DNA of 6,650 bases from JANNSW01 sp031431235 (GCA_031431235.1 JANPDA010000023.1:1-6650), one strand, 5' to 3'; shown: positions 1-5,643, counted from the first letter of the stretch. Notes: generated by a model from the letters alone, not told the origin. A program made the numbers and translations.

Positions 1-563
1 TAGATGCCGTTGTAGCCCGCCGTCACGTCGCCGGAGTTGACAATGGTGACGCCGCTGCCGGACCCGGTCGTCCGCACGTCCATGCCGTTGTCGACGTCCG
101 AGGCGGGAAAGCCCGCGTTTCCGATGCCGTTGTCGGCGAAGATATCGCCGGAGTTCACGATCGTGATGCCGGCATTGTCGCCGCTCGTCGTCGTCACGAT
201 CCCCCTGTCGCCGGGGTCGGCGTCGAGGATGCCGGTGTTGGAGAGGTCGATGGTGCTGGCGTCGTTAATGGTCGAGATGAAGATGCAATCGCCATTGAAG
301 ACGCAGTTGTTCGGGTTGTTCACCACGACGGCAACTGGTGAGTCGACGATATTGACAGCCTGTTGCGCCTTCACCGGCCCCGCCCCGACCGCCACGAGAA
401 CCGCGAGCGTCGAGGTCAACGCCGTCGTGACGAGGAGGCTCGAGCGGCCGGCTCTGGGCTGCCGCGGCGCAAGCACGGGACCGCCGTCGCCCACCCGGTT
501 GCGCTCGGCAACCGGAACGAGACGGCGTTCCCTCCGCGCAACCCTGTGGCAGCGCCTGCTCAA
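1..563 (-). CDS. Secreted repeat-rich surface protein, autotransporter/adhesin-like (N-terminal part, cut by window edge)
   Basis: This frame is open from the window edge back to a stop at 698-696. The translated part holds a hydrophobic export signal at about residues 40-66 (SSLLVTTALTSTLAVLVAV, then VKA^QQ, predicted cleavage after residue 66). A Cys-bracketed stretch follows (NNPNNCVFNGDC), then a region of short polar beta-strand repeats. The motif (I/V)TIVNSGD(I/V)xAxxNGI occurs twice, 39 residues apart (near residues 137 and 176). Such repeats are typical of right-handed beta-helix passengers of type V-secreted proteins. The C-terminal barrel would lie outside the window, so secretion route and function are inferred. 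There is no in-frame ATG. I chose TTG at 563 because it is preceded by a G-rich stretch and gives a leader resembling an extended signal peptide region (CHRV near the start, LVPVAE at 15-20). GTG at 476 would give a compact, ordinary signal peptide and is the main alternative; GTG at 494 is a third. Frame and secretion are solid; family and start are less so. Confidence 0.72.
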   Translation of the reverse strand, partial: MSRRCHRVARRERRLVPVAERNRVGDGGPVLAPRQPRAGRSSLLVTTALTSTLAVLVAVGAGPVKAQQAVNIVDSPVAVVVNNPNNCVFNGDCIFISTINDASTIDLSNTGILDADPGDRGIVTTTSGDNAGITIVNSGDIFADNGIGNAGFPASDVDNGMDVRTTGSGSGVTIVNSGDVTAGYNGI

Positions 564-796
564 CTCGCACCCCCCGGTCGATTGAGGACCAGCCTCCTCA
601 CGTTCCAGACCTAATCCCGTTCGCCCTGGACGCTTCCCTGCCGGGCGCCGATCCGTGCCGGACGTGTCGTCCGTCTCGCGAACCTGGCCACCAAGTTACG
701 GAGTCGCCTGGGCATTCTCTTCATCCTATGGCCGCCGGGTTGTAGCGGCATAGTGCAGCGTGGCCACATATCGACCCCAATGCCCCGAGCCCTCCT
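564..796. other. Intergenic region between the porin 3' end and the surface-protein gene
   Basis: These 233 bases separate two minus-strand genes. They contain an imperfect hairpin at 727-752 (separate entry) and a 34-codon Arg-rich frame at 611-715 on the minus strand, which I do not call as a gene. No convincing -35/-10 pair for the downstream surface-protein gene was found by eye. Confidence 0.5.
727..752 (-). terminator. Imperfect hairpin downstream of the porin gene, possible terminator
   Basis: TATGGCCGC (727-735) can pair with GCGGCATA (745-752), with one bulged G and a 9-nt loop. It begins 44 nt past the porin stop codon in the direction of transcription. No T-run follows on the minus strand, so it is at best a weak intrinsic terminator or an mRNA 3'-end stabilising stem. 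Confidence 0.25.
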
Positions 797-2239
797 TCAG
801 AACTCGATCAGCATCCCCGCCATCAAAGTCTGAAAATCCTCGAGCGGCGCCGAGGACACCTCCCTGCCCTCCACGTCGACGACGCCGATCTCGGCCTCGT
901 GGTGCCGGTAGCCGACATAGACCTGCGCCGCGACCGCGTCGATGTGTTGCACGACGCCCACGCCCCAGATGCTCGCCTCGCTGTGCTCGACGAGGCAGCC
1001 ATCGCCCGGCTCCGCACACACGTCGTCCGACGTGATGGCGGTCAAGGACGCGACCAACTCGGCCTCCGCATCGCGCCCGAGCACATCGCGGAACTGGCCA
1101 ACCTCGCCGTAAAAGCCCGTGCGGCCCAAGTGGCCGAGGTCTGCGAGCCAGCCGAGCTTCACATAGTGGAACGAGGCTTCGCCGAGCTCGCCCAGCGTGC
1201 CGTCATTGAGCTCGGCCGGCCCCAGATATTGGAGCTGCGCGCCGGCGTAGGTCACGTTGAGCCCGGACGGCTCGTGCAGGATAGAGATCGAGCCGGCGAG
1301 CGTGTGGTTCGGCGTCTCGTCGTCGTCCTCGAGGATCTCGTGATAGGATATGACGGCCGCGACGTGGAAGGGATCGAGCGAGCTCGCCGAGCCCACGCCG
1401 TCGCCGCTGTCCACCCCGTCGTCGTTCGCTTGGGCCCGCTCGCCTTCCTCCTCGACGCTCGAGAAACCGAGGCTCACCTCCCAGGCGTCGTCCTCGCCCC
1501 ACTCGGCCGAGAGGCGGAAGCCCGCGAGCGTCGGGCTGTCGTAGCGCAGAAGCGTTCCCTCGAAGCCCGGCATGTGGTCGATCAAGTCCTCCCAGGTGAC
1601 GAGGGAGACGTCGGGCCGCCGGCTGCCGTCCGCGAGCGCGATGAAGAATCCGCCGCCGATGTCCTCGACGCCCGAGTAGGAGGCGACCGCCGTACCCGAC
1701 AGATCGACCTCGGTCGCATTTTCCGTGTCGTCGCTGCCGCCGACCTCGCCGAAGGAGAGCTTGCCGAGACCTTCGCGCGCAATCCAGACATGGCTCTCGG
1801 CGACCTCGATCTCCTGGTCGCTGAAGTCGTCGCCATCGAGCTGGTGGACCTGGCTCGTGCCGGGCTTGATGAAGCCGAGCTCGATCATGAAGCCGACTGT
1901 CCAGCCGCGGACAGCCTCGGCCGTTTCCCCGCTCAGTGCGAGCTTGCTGCCTTCCGCGTCGTTGGTGACGACGTAGGCATCGGCTCGCCTGCCGTCGTCC
2001 CAATAGAGGATGCCATAGTTGACGGTGCCGGAGACGGTCAGCTCGATCGGGCGCGAGCCCCGACGCACAGTCGTTGCCTCGAGCTCGGTTACACGCTCCT
2101 CGAGGTCGGCGCAGCAATCCCCGCCCAGGTCGGCCGCCCGCGCAGGTGGCGCGGCTGCGAGCCCGAGCAGCACCGGGATGCAGCAGCCGATCGCCCGGGC
2201 GCGGTCGAGGACAGTCGGAGCTGATTCTCGACGCACCAT
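797..2239 (-). CDS. Outer-membrane porin, alphaproteobacterial porin family
   Basis: A 480-residue protein expected to form a beta-barrel channel in the outer membrane for passive diffusion of small solutes. The signal peptide covers residues 1-35 (hydrophobic IPVLLGLAAA, cleavage after ARA). The mature start carries GDCCADLEERVTELEATT (about 40-57), a short periplasmic coiled-coil segment characteristic of Hyphomicrobiales porins. The barrel begins near residue 62 (IELTVSGTVNYGILYWDDG) and continues as amphipathic strands with acidic loops, for example the EEEGERAQANDDGVDSGDG loop. A late loop carries a Cys pair (VCAEPGDGC). The last residue is Phe, the usual outer-membrane protein assembly signal. 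The length suits the family. The start is ATG at 2239. TTG one codon upstream (2242) is equally open, and a GGGTGGGA stretch upstream could serve either. Transport specificity cannot be read from the sequence. The gene is monocistronic by spacing. Confidence 0.9.
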   Translation of the reverse strand: MVRRESAPTVLDRARAIGCCIPVLLGLAAAPPARAADLGGDCCADLEERVTELEATTVRRGSRPIELTVSGTVNYGILYWDDGRRADAYVVTNDAEGSKLALSGETAEAVRGWTVGFMIELGFIKPGTSQVHQLDGDDFSDQEIEVAESHVWIAREGLGKLSFGEVGGSDDTENATEVDLSGTAVASYSGVEDIGGGFFIALADGSRRPDVSLVTWEDLIDHMPGFEGTLLRYDSPTLAGFRLSAEWGEDDAWEVSLGFSSVEEEGERAQANDDGVDSGDGVGSASSLDPFHVAAVISYHEILEDDDETPNHTLAGSISILHEPSGLNVTYAGAQLQYLGPAELNDGTLGELGEASFHYVKLGWLADLGHLGRTGFYGEVGQFRDVLGRDAEAELVASLTAITSDDVCAEPGDGCLVEHSEASIWGVGVVQHIDAVAAQVYVGYRHHEAEIGVVDVEGREVSSAPLEDFQTLMAGMLIEF

Positions 2240-2302
2240 CAACGCAACGTCCCACCCGTCGCTCGTGGCATTGCCGCAGGTCCGACAGCCACCCCAGGGA
2301 AG

Positions 2303-2331
2303 AGCCTAGCAAAACCCGCATCGGCATCCAA
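2303..2331 (-). promoter_or_regulatory. Candidate sigma-70 promoter for the porin gene
   Basis: On the minus strand, TTGGAT (2331-2326) and TAGGCT (2308-2303) are separated by exactly 17 bases. TTG of the -35 box and TA...T of the -10 box match the most conserved positions, but the overall match is modest (3/6 each). It would give a leader of about 55-60 nt to the porin ATG at 2239. Confidence 0.3.
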
Positions 2332-2332
2332 G

Positions 2333-2354
2333 GCGCTGTTGCCGCGCTGTTGCC
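2333..2354. repeat. 11-bp perfect tandem repeat in the divergent intergenic region
   Basis: GCGCTGTTGCC occurs twice head to tail (2333-2343 and 2344-2354), and the next bases (GC) start a third copy. The second copy runs into a small hairpin, GCCGC-AAA-GCGGC (2352-2364). It lies between the divergent porin and TIGR03032-type genes, just upstream of the candidate porin -35 box, so it could be a regulator site or a replication-slippage repeat. Confidence 0.5.
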
Positions 2355-2497
2355 GCAAAGCGGCGCGCCTGTTGCGCGGAGGGCACAGAATGCCGGGCGT
2401 CAGACCCGCTGCGCGACCACGATGGACAGAGGGCCCGCCCCTGCGGCACCATGGCGGCCGTCGCCCTGTCCGGGCCTCATAGCGATCGAGAGAAGGC

Positions 2498-3640
2498 ATG
2501 GCATCTTCGTCCCGCGATGAACGTCCGGCTGGGGAGCCCGATCCTGCGCAAAGTGCCGCCGCGCCCGATACGGTCGAGGCAACCAAGGTCACCGCATCGC
2601 GGGGCTTCACGGAGTGGCTTGCCATCAACGGCGCGAGCCTCGCACTCACCTCTTACCAGACGGGCCAGCTCATCCTGCTCGGGGCGCTCCCGCAGGGCCG
2701 GCTCTCCGTGCATGAGCGCAACTTCGTCCGTGCCATGGGGATGCATGCGACGGCCCAGCGCCTCCACCTCGCGACCATCGCGCAGATCTGGCGCCTCGAG
2801 AACGTGCTGCGTCCGGGCGAGCGAGCGAACCAGCTCTTCGACCGCCTCTACGTGCCCCGCAAGGCGCAAACGACGGGCGACATCGACGTGCATGAGATCG
2901 CGGTCGATTCCAGTGGCAGAGTGCTCTTCGTCAACACCAAATACTCTTGCCTTGCGACTTTCAGCGAGGCCCACAGCTTCACGCCCGTCTGGAAACCCGC
3001 CTTCATCAGCCGGCTCGCACCCGAGGACCGCTGCCATCTGAACGGGATTGCACTCGATCAGGGCCGGCCGCGCTACGTGACGGCGGCGAGCGTCAGCGAT
3101 GCGGTCGACGGCTGGCGTGCGCACCGGACGGCTGGCGGCGTCATCATCGATCTGGAGAGCGGGCGCATCGTCGCGGAAGGCCTCTCCATGCCGCATTCGC
3201 CGCGGCTCGCGAACGGGGCGCTCTGGGTGCTCGACAGCGGTCGCGGCGAGCTCTGCCGCATCGATGCGGCATCGCGCCGGCGCGAGCCGGTCGCCTTCTG
3301 TCCGGGCTTCCTGCGCGGGCTCTCCTTCTGGCGAACCTTTGCGGCCGTCGGCTCCTCGCTCCCGCGCGGGGGCACCTTCGCGGGCCTCGAGCTCGATGCG
3401 GCGCTCAGCGCCAAATCCGTCGAGCCGCGCTGCGGCATCTTCATCGTGGACACGCGCAATGGCGACGTCCTCCATTGGATCGCCTTCGAGGGGCGCGTGC
3501 AGGAGCTGTTCGACGTGGCGTTCCTTCCCGGTGTCCGCACGCCCATGTGCGTCGGGCTCACGAGCCCCGAGATGCGCACGCTCGTCACTTTCGAGGAGGA
3601 GCAGCTTCTGGGCTCCTCGATCTCGGTGACTGAGAGCTGA
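2498..3640 (+). CDS. Uncharacterised TIGR03032/DUF4915-type protein
   Basis: A 380-residue protein I recognise as the TIGR03032 family of unknown function (DUF4915 in Pfam terms, from memory). Motifs in order: FTEWL (37-41), LSVHERNFVRAMGMHA (69-84), ATIAQIWRLENVL (92-104), YVPR....TGDIDVHEI (118-134), VNTKYSCLA (145-153), PEDRCHLNGIAL (175-186), GLSMPHSPR (228-236), LWVLDSGRGEL (242-252), CPGFLRGLSF (268-277) and a final beta-rich part. The repeated WVLDSG/IDxxS-type strands suggest a beta-propeller-like fold, which is inference. Residues 1-34 are Ala/Pro/Glu-rich and look disordered. No signal peptide or membrane segment is visible, so the protein is probably cytoplasmic. The ATG at 2498 is preceded by GAGAGAAGG; the AGAAGG part is too close to the ATG, but GAGAG is usably spaced. 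It is divergent from the porin and followed by a hairpin and degenerate mobile DNA, so neighbours give no functional clue. Confidence 0.88.
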   Translation: MASSSRDERPAGEPDPAQSAAAPDTVEATKVTASRGFTEWLAINGASLALTSYQTGQLILLGALPQGRLSVHERNFVRAMGMHATAQRLHLATIAQIWRLENVLRPGERANQLFDRLYVPRKAQTTGDIDVHEIAVDSSGRVLFVNTKYSCLATFSEAHSFTPVWKPAFISRLAPEDRCHLNGIALDQGRPRYVTAASVSDAVDGWRAHRTAGGVIIDLESGRIVAEGLSMPHSPRLANGALWVLDSGRGELCRIDAASRRREPVAFCPGFLRGLSFWRTFAAVGSSLPRGGTFAGLELDAALSAKSVEPRCGIFIVDTRNGDVLHWIAFEGRVQELFDVAFLPGVRTPMCVGLTSPEMRTLVTFEEEQLLGSSISVTES

Positions 3641-3682
3641 GAACGAGCGCGACGATACGCAGCGGCGAGGGGCTGCGATCCG

Positions 3683-3736
3683 CCATCTGGGATGCAGCGA
3701 CCTTGGCGCCGGCTCATTGGCTGCATCCCACGATGG
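3683..3736 (+). terminator. Long hairpin 3' of the TIGR03032-type gene
   Basis: CCATCTGGGATGCAG (3683-3697) pairs with CTGCATCCCACGATGG (3721-3736). The inner 10 bp are perfect, and a single unpaired C separates them from 5 further pairs. The loop is 23 nt. The hairpin starts 42 nt after the stop at 3640. There is no T-run, so it may be a Rho-independent-like 3' stem or an inverted repeat left by the adjacent mobile DNA. Confidence 0.45.
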
Positions 3737-3746
3737 CTGCAACCCG

Positions 3747-3778
3747 TGTCGCGCCAAGGGGCTGTCGCGCCAAGCGGC
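3747..3778. repeat. 16-bp tandem duplication, 15/16 identical
   Basis: TGTCGCGCCAAGGGGC (3747-3762) is followed directly by TGTCGCGCCAAGCGGC (3763-3778), differing at one base. Because 16 is not a multiple of three, it shifts the reading frame. It sits exactly where recognisable transposase similarity begins, so it may mark the break point of the transposase remnant. Confidence 0.75.
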
Positions 3779-3779
3779 T

Positions 3780-3908
3780 CGACCCTACCACGAGGGCATC
3801 GAGGTCAGCGATGCCGAGATGAAGACCCTCGGCATCCAGGGCGATGCATTCCATCCCGAATGGAACTACACTATCCGCCCACGAGCCGTTGCCGATCGGA
3901 GCGGTTGA
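3780..3908 (+). pseudogene. C-terminal remnant of an ISAZ013-type transposase
   Basis: The frame reads RPYHEGIEVSDAEMKT... followed by GDAFHPEWNYTIRPR and a TGA at 3906-3908. The pattern (Y)xxGIxVSDxEM(x)xLxIxxxxFHxEWNYTIxPR is what I recall of the extreme C-terminus of ISAZ013-family (Rhodopirellula-type DDE) transposases. Only about the last 42 residues remain. No DDE catalytic core, N-terminal part or IS end is present, so it is an immobile scrap. Upstream codons (AKGLSRQAA, in the same frame) vaguely resemble the preceding strand but are disrupted by the 16-bp tandem duplication. Confidence 0.7.
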
Positions 3909-4036
3909 TTTGACGGATGTTCTTGCAGCCAGCTCAAAGGCACGCTGCCGTCCTGTCGCTGTGGGTCTGTGGACGCGCATTCGCTCCCTTCGTCGGGCCG
4001 ATGTGCCAGTCTCTGCGATCCGCCCAAGGGCGACAG

Positions 4037-4168
4037 CTAGTGCTCTGACTCATTCATTCAGTACCCTAAATGAATGGCCAGCCCATTAGCCATCTCTCTG
4101 TTTGTGCTCCGTCTTTCCATTCATTGATCCAGCTTCGCCGGAATCGAATGAATGGGACGGAACACTAG
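4037..4168. mobile_element. 132-bp MITE-like element with IS630/Tc1-style TA-bounded inverted ends
   Basis: The left end CTAGTGCTCTGACTCATT (continuing CATTC to 4059) and the right end (4146-4168, reading ...GGGACGGAACACTAG) form an imperfect 23-bp terminal inverted repeat with 18 of 23 positions matching. Both ends carry TA at the position where IS630/Tc1-type elements duplicate their target. The interior has no coding capacity. CATTCATT occurs four times in alternating orientation (4051-4058, 4069-4076 inverted, 4118-4125, 4147-4154 inverted), so each half can also fold into its own hairpin. By eye it is richer in A+T than its surroundings. The structure is seen directly; mobilisation in trans by an IS630-family transposase is inference. 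Confidence 0.7.
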
Positions 4169-4239
4169 AAGGCCGAGGGTGCCCGCATGGTCGTGGAGGT
4201 CCGAAACCGCAAAGGCCTCGTCCAGGGCTGGAGGCCGAC

Positions 4240-4347
4240 GGCTAGAGCGCCCGATCAGACAGAGGCGGATCGGGCGCGCAAGGTTCTTGTCTTGTCGCAT
4301 TTTCTTTCGACGAGCCGGTCGCCACTTCGCCAAAAAATACTCTAGCC
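4240..4347. repeat. 108-bp palindromic intergenic repeat (rhizobial REP/RIME-like)
   Basis: It is bounded by perfect 8-bp inverted ends, GGCTAGAG (4240-4247) and CTCTAGCC (4340-4347). Within the left part lies a perfect 10-bp stem, GCGCCCGATC (4247-4256) and GATCGGGCGC (4268-4277), with an 11-nt loop. The right part (TTTTCTTTCGACGAGCCGGT, then CCACTTCGCC...) resembles a dispersed intergenic sequence that I recall as common in Hyphomicrobiales genomes. The element is placed after the metallohydrolase gene and overlaps its stop codon, so it may act as that transcript's 3' end. Assignment to a named family such as RIME is tentative. Confidence 0.65.
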
Positions 4348-5124
4348 CCGACCCTTGGCGATCTCGCCCTGGATCCAGGCCTCCACGTCGCCGAGCTTGC
4401 GACCGCCGGCCAGGTACTCGGCGATGATCTGGCGCATGGTTTCGCGCCCGAAAGAGCCATAGTGCCCGCCGTGCACGGCCGTCACCGGCAAATCCCGCAG
4501 TCGCTCGAGCGAGCGGCGGAACACGGCCGGATCCGAATGATAGACATCGTCGAACAGGGCGCCGTCATAGACCACGTCGCCCGAGAACAGGATGCCCGTC
4601 GCCTTCTCGTAGAGTGTGATCGAGCCGGGCGAATGGCCGGGCAGGTGGAAGATCTGGAAATGACGGTCGCCCAGATCGAGCACGTCGCCTTCGTCGAGGA
4701 AGCCGGTGAGCGCCGCCGGCCTCACGTGGAAGTCGCGATGGGAGAAGCCCGCGTAGGGGAGAGCCGAGAAGGTCTCGGCCCGCACGAAGCCGCCGTCGGT
4801 TGCGGTGTTCTGGTCGCTCGGCTGGGCCATGATCTCGGCTTCGAGCCGATGTCCGCGCCGGTCGGAGAACTCGTGCAATCCGCCCGAATGGTCGAAATGG
4901 GTGTGGGTCGCAATCCCGATCAGCGGCCGGTCCGCCAGCACGGCAACCTCGCGAACGAGCGGCCTGACGCCCATGCCGGTGTCGATCACAAGATCGCGAT
5001 TCCGCCCGCGGACGTGCCAGATGTTGCAGCGCAGCCAGCGCGCGACATGGGTCTCGCGAATGAGCGTGATGCCATCGCCGAGGCTCTCGGTCTCGTACCA
5101 GTCGCGGGCGACCTCGAGATCCAT
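4342..5124 (-). CDS. MBL-fold metallohydrolase
   Basis: A 260-residue cytoplasmic protein with the complete metal-binding set of the metallo-beta-lactamase superfamily: THTHFDH (73-79; H74, H76, D78, H79), H164 in LPGHSPGS, D183 in SGDVV, and H218/H221 in VHGGHYG. An upstream strand (LVIDTGMG, 45-52) gives the usual I-D-T-G turn. These residues support a dinuclear metal hydrolase, but the family covers lactonases, glyoxalase II-type thioesterases, phosphodiesterases and others, and the substrate is not readable here. There is no signal peptide. The start is ATG at 5124, with AGGA 4 nt upstream in the 15-nt gap after the coiled-coil gene, indicating an operon. The stop TAG (4344-4342) falls inside the terminal repeat CTCTAGCC of the 4240-4347 element. 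The protein length is normal for the fold, so the element has changed at most the last residues. Confidence 0.88.
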   Translation of the reverse strand: MDLEVARDWYETESLGDGITLIRETHVARWLRCNIWHVRGRNRDLVIDTGMGVRPLVREVAVLADRPLIGIATHTHFDHSGGLHEFSDRRGHRLEAEIMAQPSDQNTATDGGFVRAETFSALPYAGFSHRDFHVRPAALTGFLDEGDVLDLGDRHFQIFHLPGHSPGSITLYEKATGILFSGDVVYDGALFDDVYHSDPAVFRRSLERLRDLPVTAVHGGHYGSFGRETMRQIIAEYLAGGRKLGDVEAWIQGEIAKGRG

Positions 5125-5139
5125 GGTGTCCTGCCCGGG

Positions 5140-5526
5140 TCAGTGCTGTTCGAGCTTGGCGAGGATGGACGCGAGCATGGCGCTCGTGCTCTCCTTCAAT
5201 CCAGACAGCTCCGACTTGAATTCCGCCATTTGCTTCTCGATACCCACCAGCGGCCCTTCCATCCGCTCGATGCGCTCTTCTATGTGCTCGATGCGTTCTT
5301 CCATCCGGGCAAGCCGGGCATCCTGCGCCACGAGCTGGCGCGTCACGCCGCCGCGCAAGTCGCGCATATCGGTCTGGAGCACGACGAGCGTGCGGTCGAT
5401 ACGCGACAGCCGGCCCGACACCTCCACATAGGAGGACTCGACCCGCCCGAGCCGCAGATCGATCAGATTGGGCAGATCCCAGACGAGCGACTCGAGCTCG
5501 TTGAGGCGCTTCTCGACGTCCGACAT
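5140..5526 (-). CDS. Small coiled-coil protein, function unknown
   Basis: A 128-residue protein beginning MSDVEKRLNELESLVWDLPN and predicted to be almost entirely alpha-helical. Residues 71-90 (RLARMEERIEHIEERIERME) have clean heptads, and the DNA encoding part of them is a 21-bp near-repeat (17/21 identical; 5265-5285 and 5286-5306). A second helical part runs from about 94 to 126. It has no signal peptide, membrane segment or enzyme motif, so a scaffold or oligomerisation role is only a guess. The start is ATG at 5526 because a strong GAGGAG (5541-5536) lies 9 nt upstream. The frame stays open further up to a GTG at 5640, but that extension lacks a ribosome site and would cross the divergent promoter region. 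It is the first gene of an apparent operon with the metallohydrolase 15 nt downstream. Confidence 0.75.
   Translation of the reverse strand: MSDVEKRLNELESLVWDLPNLIDLRLGRVESSYVEVSGRLSRIDRTLVVLQTDMRDLRGGVTRQLVAQDARLARMEERIEHIEERIERMEGPLVGIEKQMAEFKSELSGLKESTSAMLASILAKLEQH
5265..5306. repeat. Two 21-bp heptad-encoding repeats inside the coiled-coil gene
   Basis: GCTCGATGCG-C-TCTTC-TATGT (5265-5285) is followed directly by GCTCGATGCG-T-TCTTC-CATCC (5286-5306), 17 of 21 positions identical. Each unit encodes one heptad of the ERIE-H/R-I/M-E type on the minus strand, consistent with growth of the coiled coil by duplication. Confidence 0.55.
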
Positions 5527-5532
5527 ACGGTC

Positions 5533-5542
5533 AAACTCCTCT
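5533..5542 (-). promoter_or_regulatory. Ribosome binding site deciding the coiled-coil gene start
   Basis: The minus strand reads AGAGGAG (5542-5536), then 9 nt, then ATG (5526). This strong Shine-Dalgarno match is the reason for preferring the 128-residue product over the longer frame starting at 5640. Confidence 0.7.
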
Positions 5543-5614
5543 CTGCAAGTCAGGATACCATGTCCACCGGCGAAAATCGTCTCCAATCGCCCGCAGGCGC
5601 GGAACACCAGTCTG

Positions 5615-5643
5615 TTGGCATCCGCCCGCATTTGGGCCACAAT
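5615..5643 (+). promoter_or_regulatory. Candidate sigma-70 promoter for the binding-protein gene
   Basis: TTGGCA (5615-5620; 5/6 to TTGACA), a 17-bp spacer and CACAAT (5638-5643; 4/6 to TATAAT) lie about 63 nt upstream of the ATG at 5706, in the divergent region with the coiled-coil operon. This is the best promoter-like pair in the window. Confidence 0.5.

Larger units (their letters stand above)
3641..4341. other. Gene-poor stretch holding degenerate and non-autonomous mobile DNA
   Basis: No intact gene is supported here. In order it holds an imperfect 15-bp-armed hairpin (3683-3736), a 16-bp tandem duplication (3747-3778), the tail of a transposase (3780-3908), about 130 bases with no recognisable content (3909-4036), a MITE-like element (4037-4168), 71 bases with nothing recognised (4169-4239), and a 108-bp palindromic repeat (4240-4347). 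Short open frames on either strand in this stretch are either the transposase scrap or unsupported. Confidence 0.7.

Noticed and set aside
37..585. 182-codon plus-strand open frame
   Set aside because: It is opposite the surface-protein frame, whose signal peptide and repeated NSGD motif show the minus strand is coding.
611..715. 34-codon Arg-rich minus-strand frame (ATG at 715) upstream of the surface-protein gene
   Set aside because: About a third of its residues are Arg, as expected from random GC-rich sequence. It has only a weak ribosome site and no recognisable similarity. A leader peptide cannot be excluded.
899..2224. 441-codon plus-strand open frame
   Set aside because: It lies opposite the porin gene and exists because of GC-rich codon bias. 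It has no recognisable domain, and the porin has a signal peptide, family motifs and a terminal Phe.
2477..3757. 426-codon minus-strand open frame
   Set aside because: It is antisense to the TIGR03032-type gene, with Arg/Ala-rich low-information sequence. The plus strand carries the recognised motifs.
3714..3980. 88-codon minus-strand frame
   Set aside because: It is antisense to the transposase tail and unlike any family I recognise.
4051..4154. Repeated CATTCATT units as a possible CRISPR
   Set aside because: The units are 8 bp, alternate in orientation and have irregular spacing inside a TA-bounded inverted-repeat element. There is no uniform repeat-spacer pattern.
5140..5640. Longer 166-codon version of the coiled-coil protein starting at GTG 5640
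   Set aside because: It has no ribosome site, and the N-terminal extension is not coiled-coil and crosses the divergent promoter region. ATG 5526 has a strong GAGGAG.
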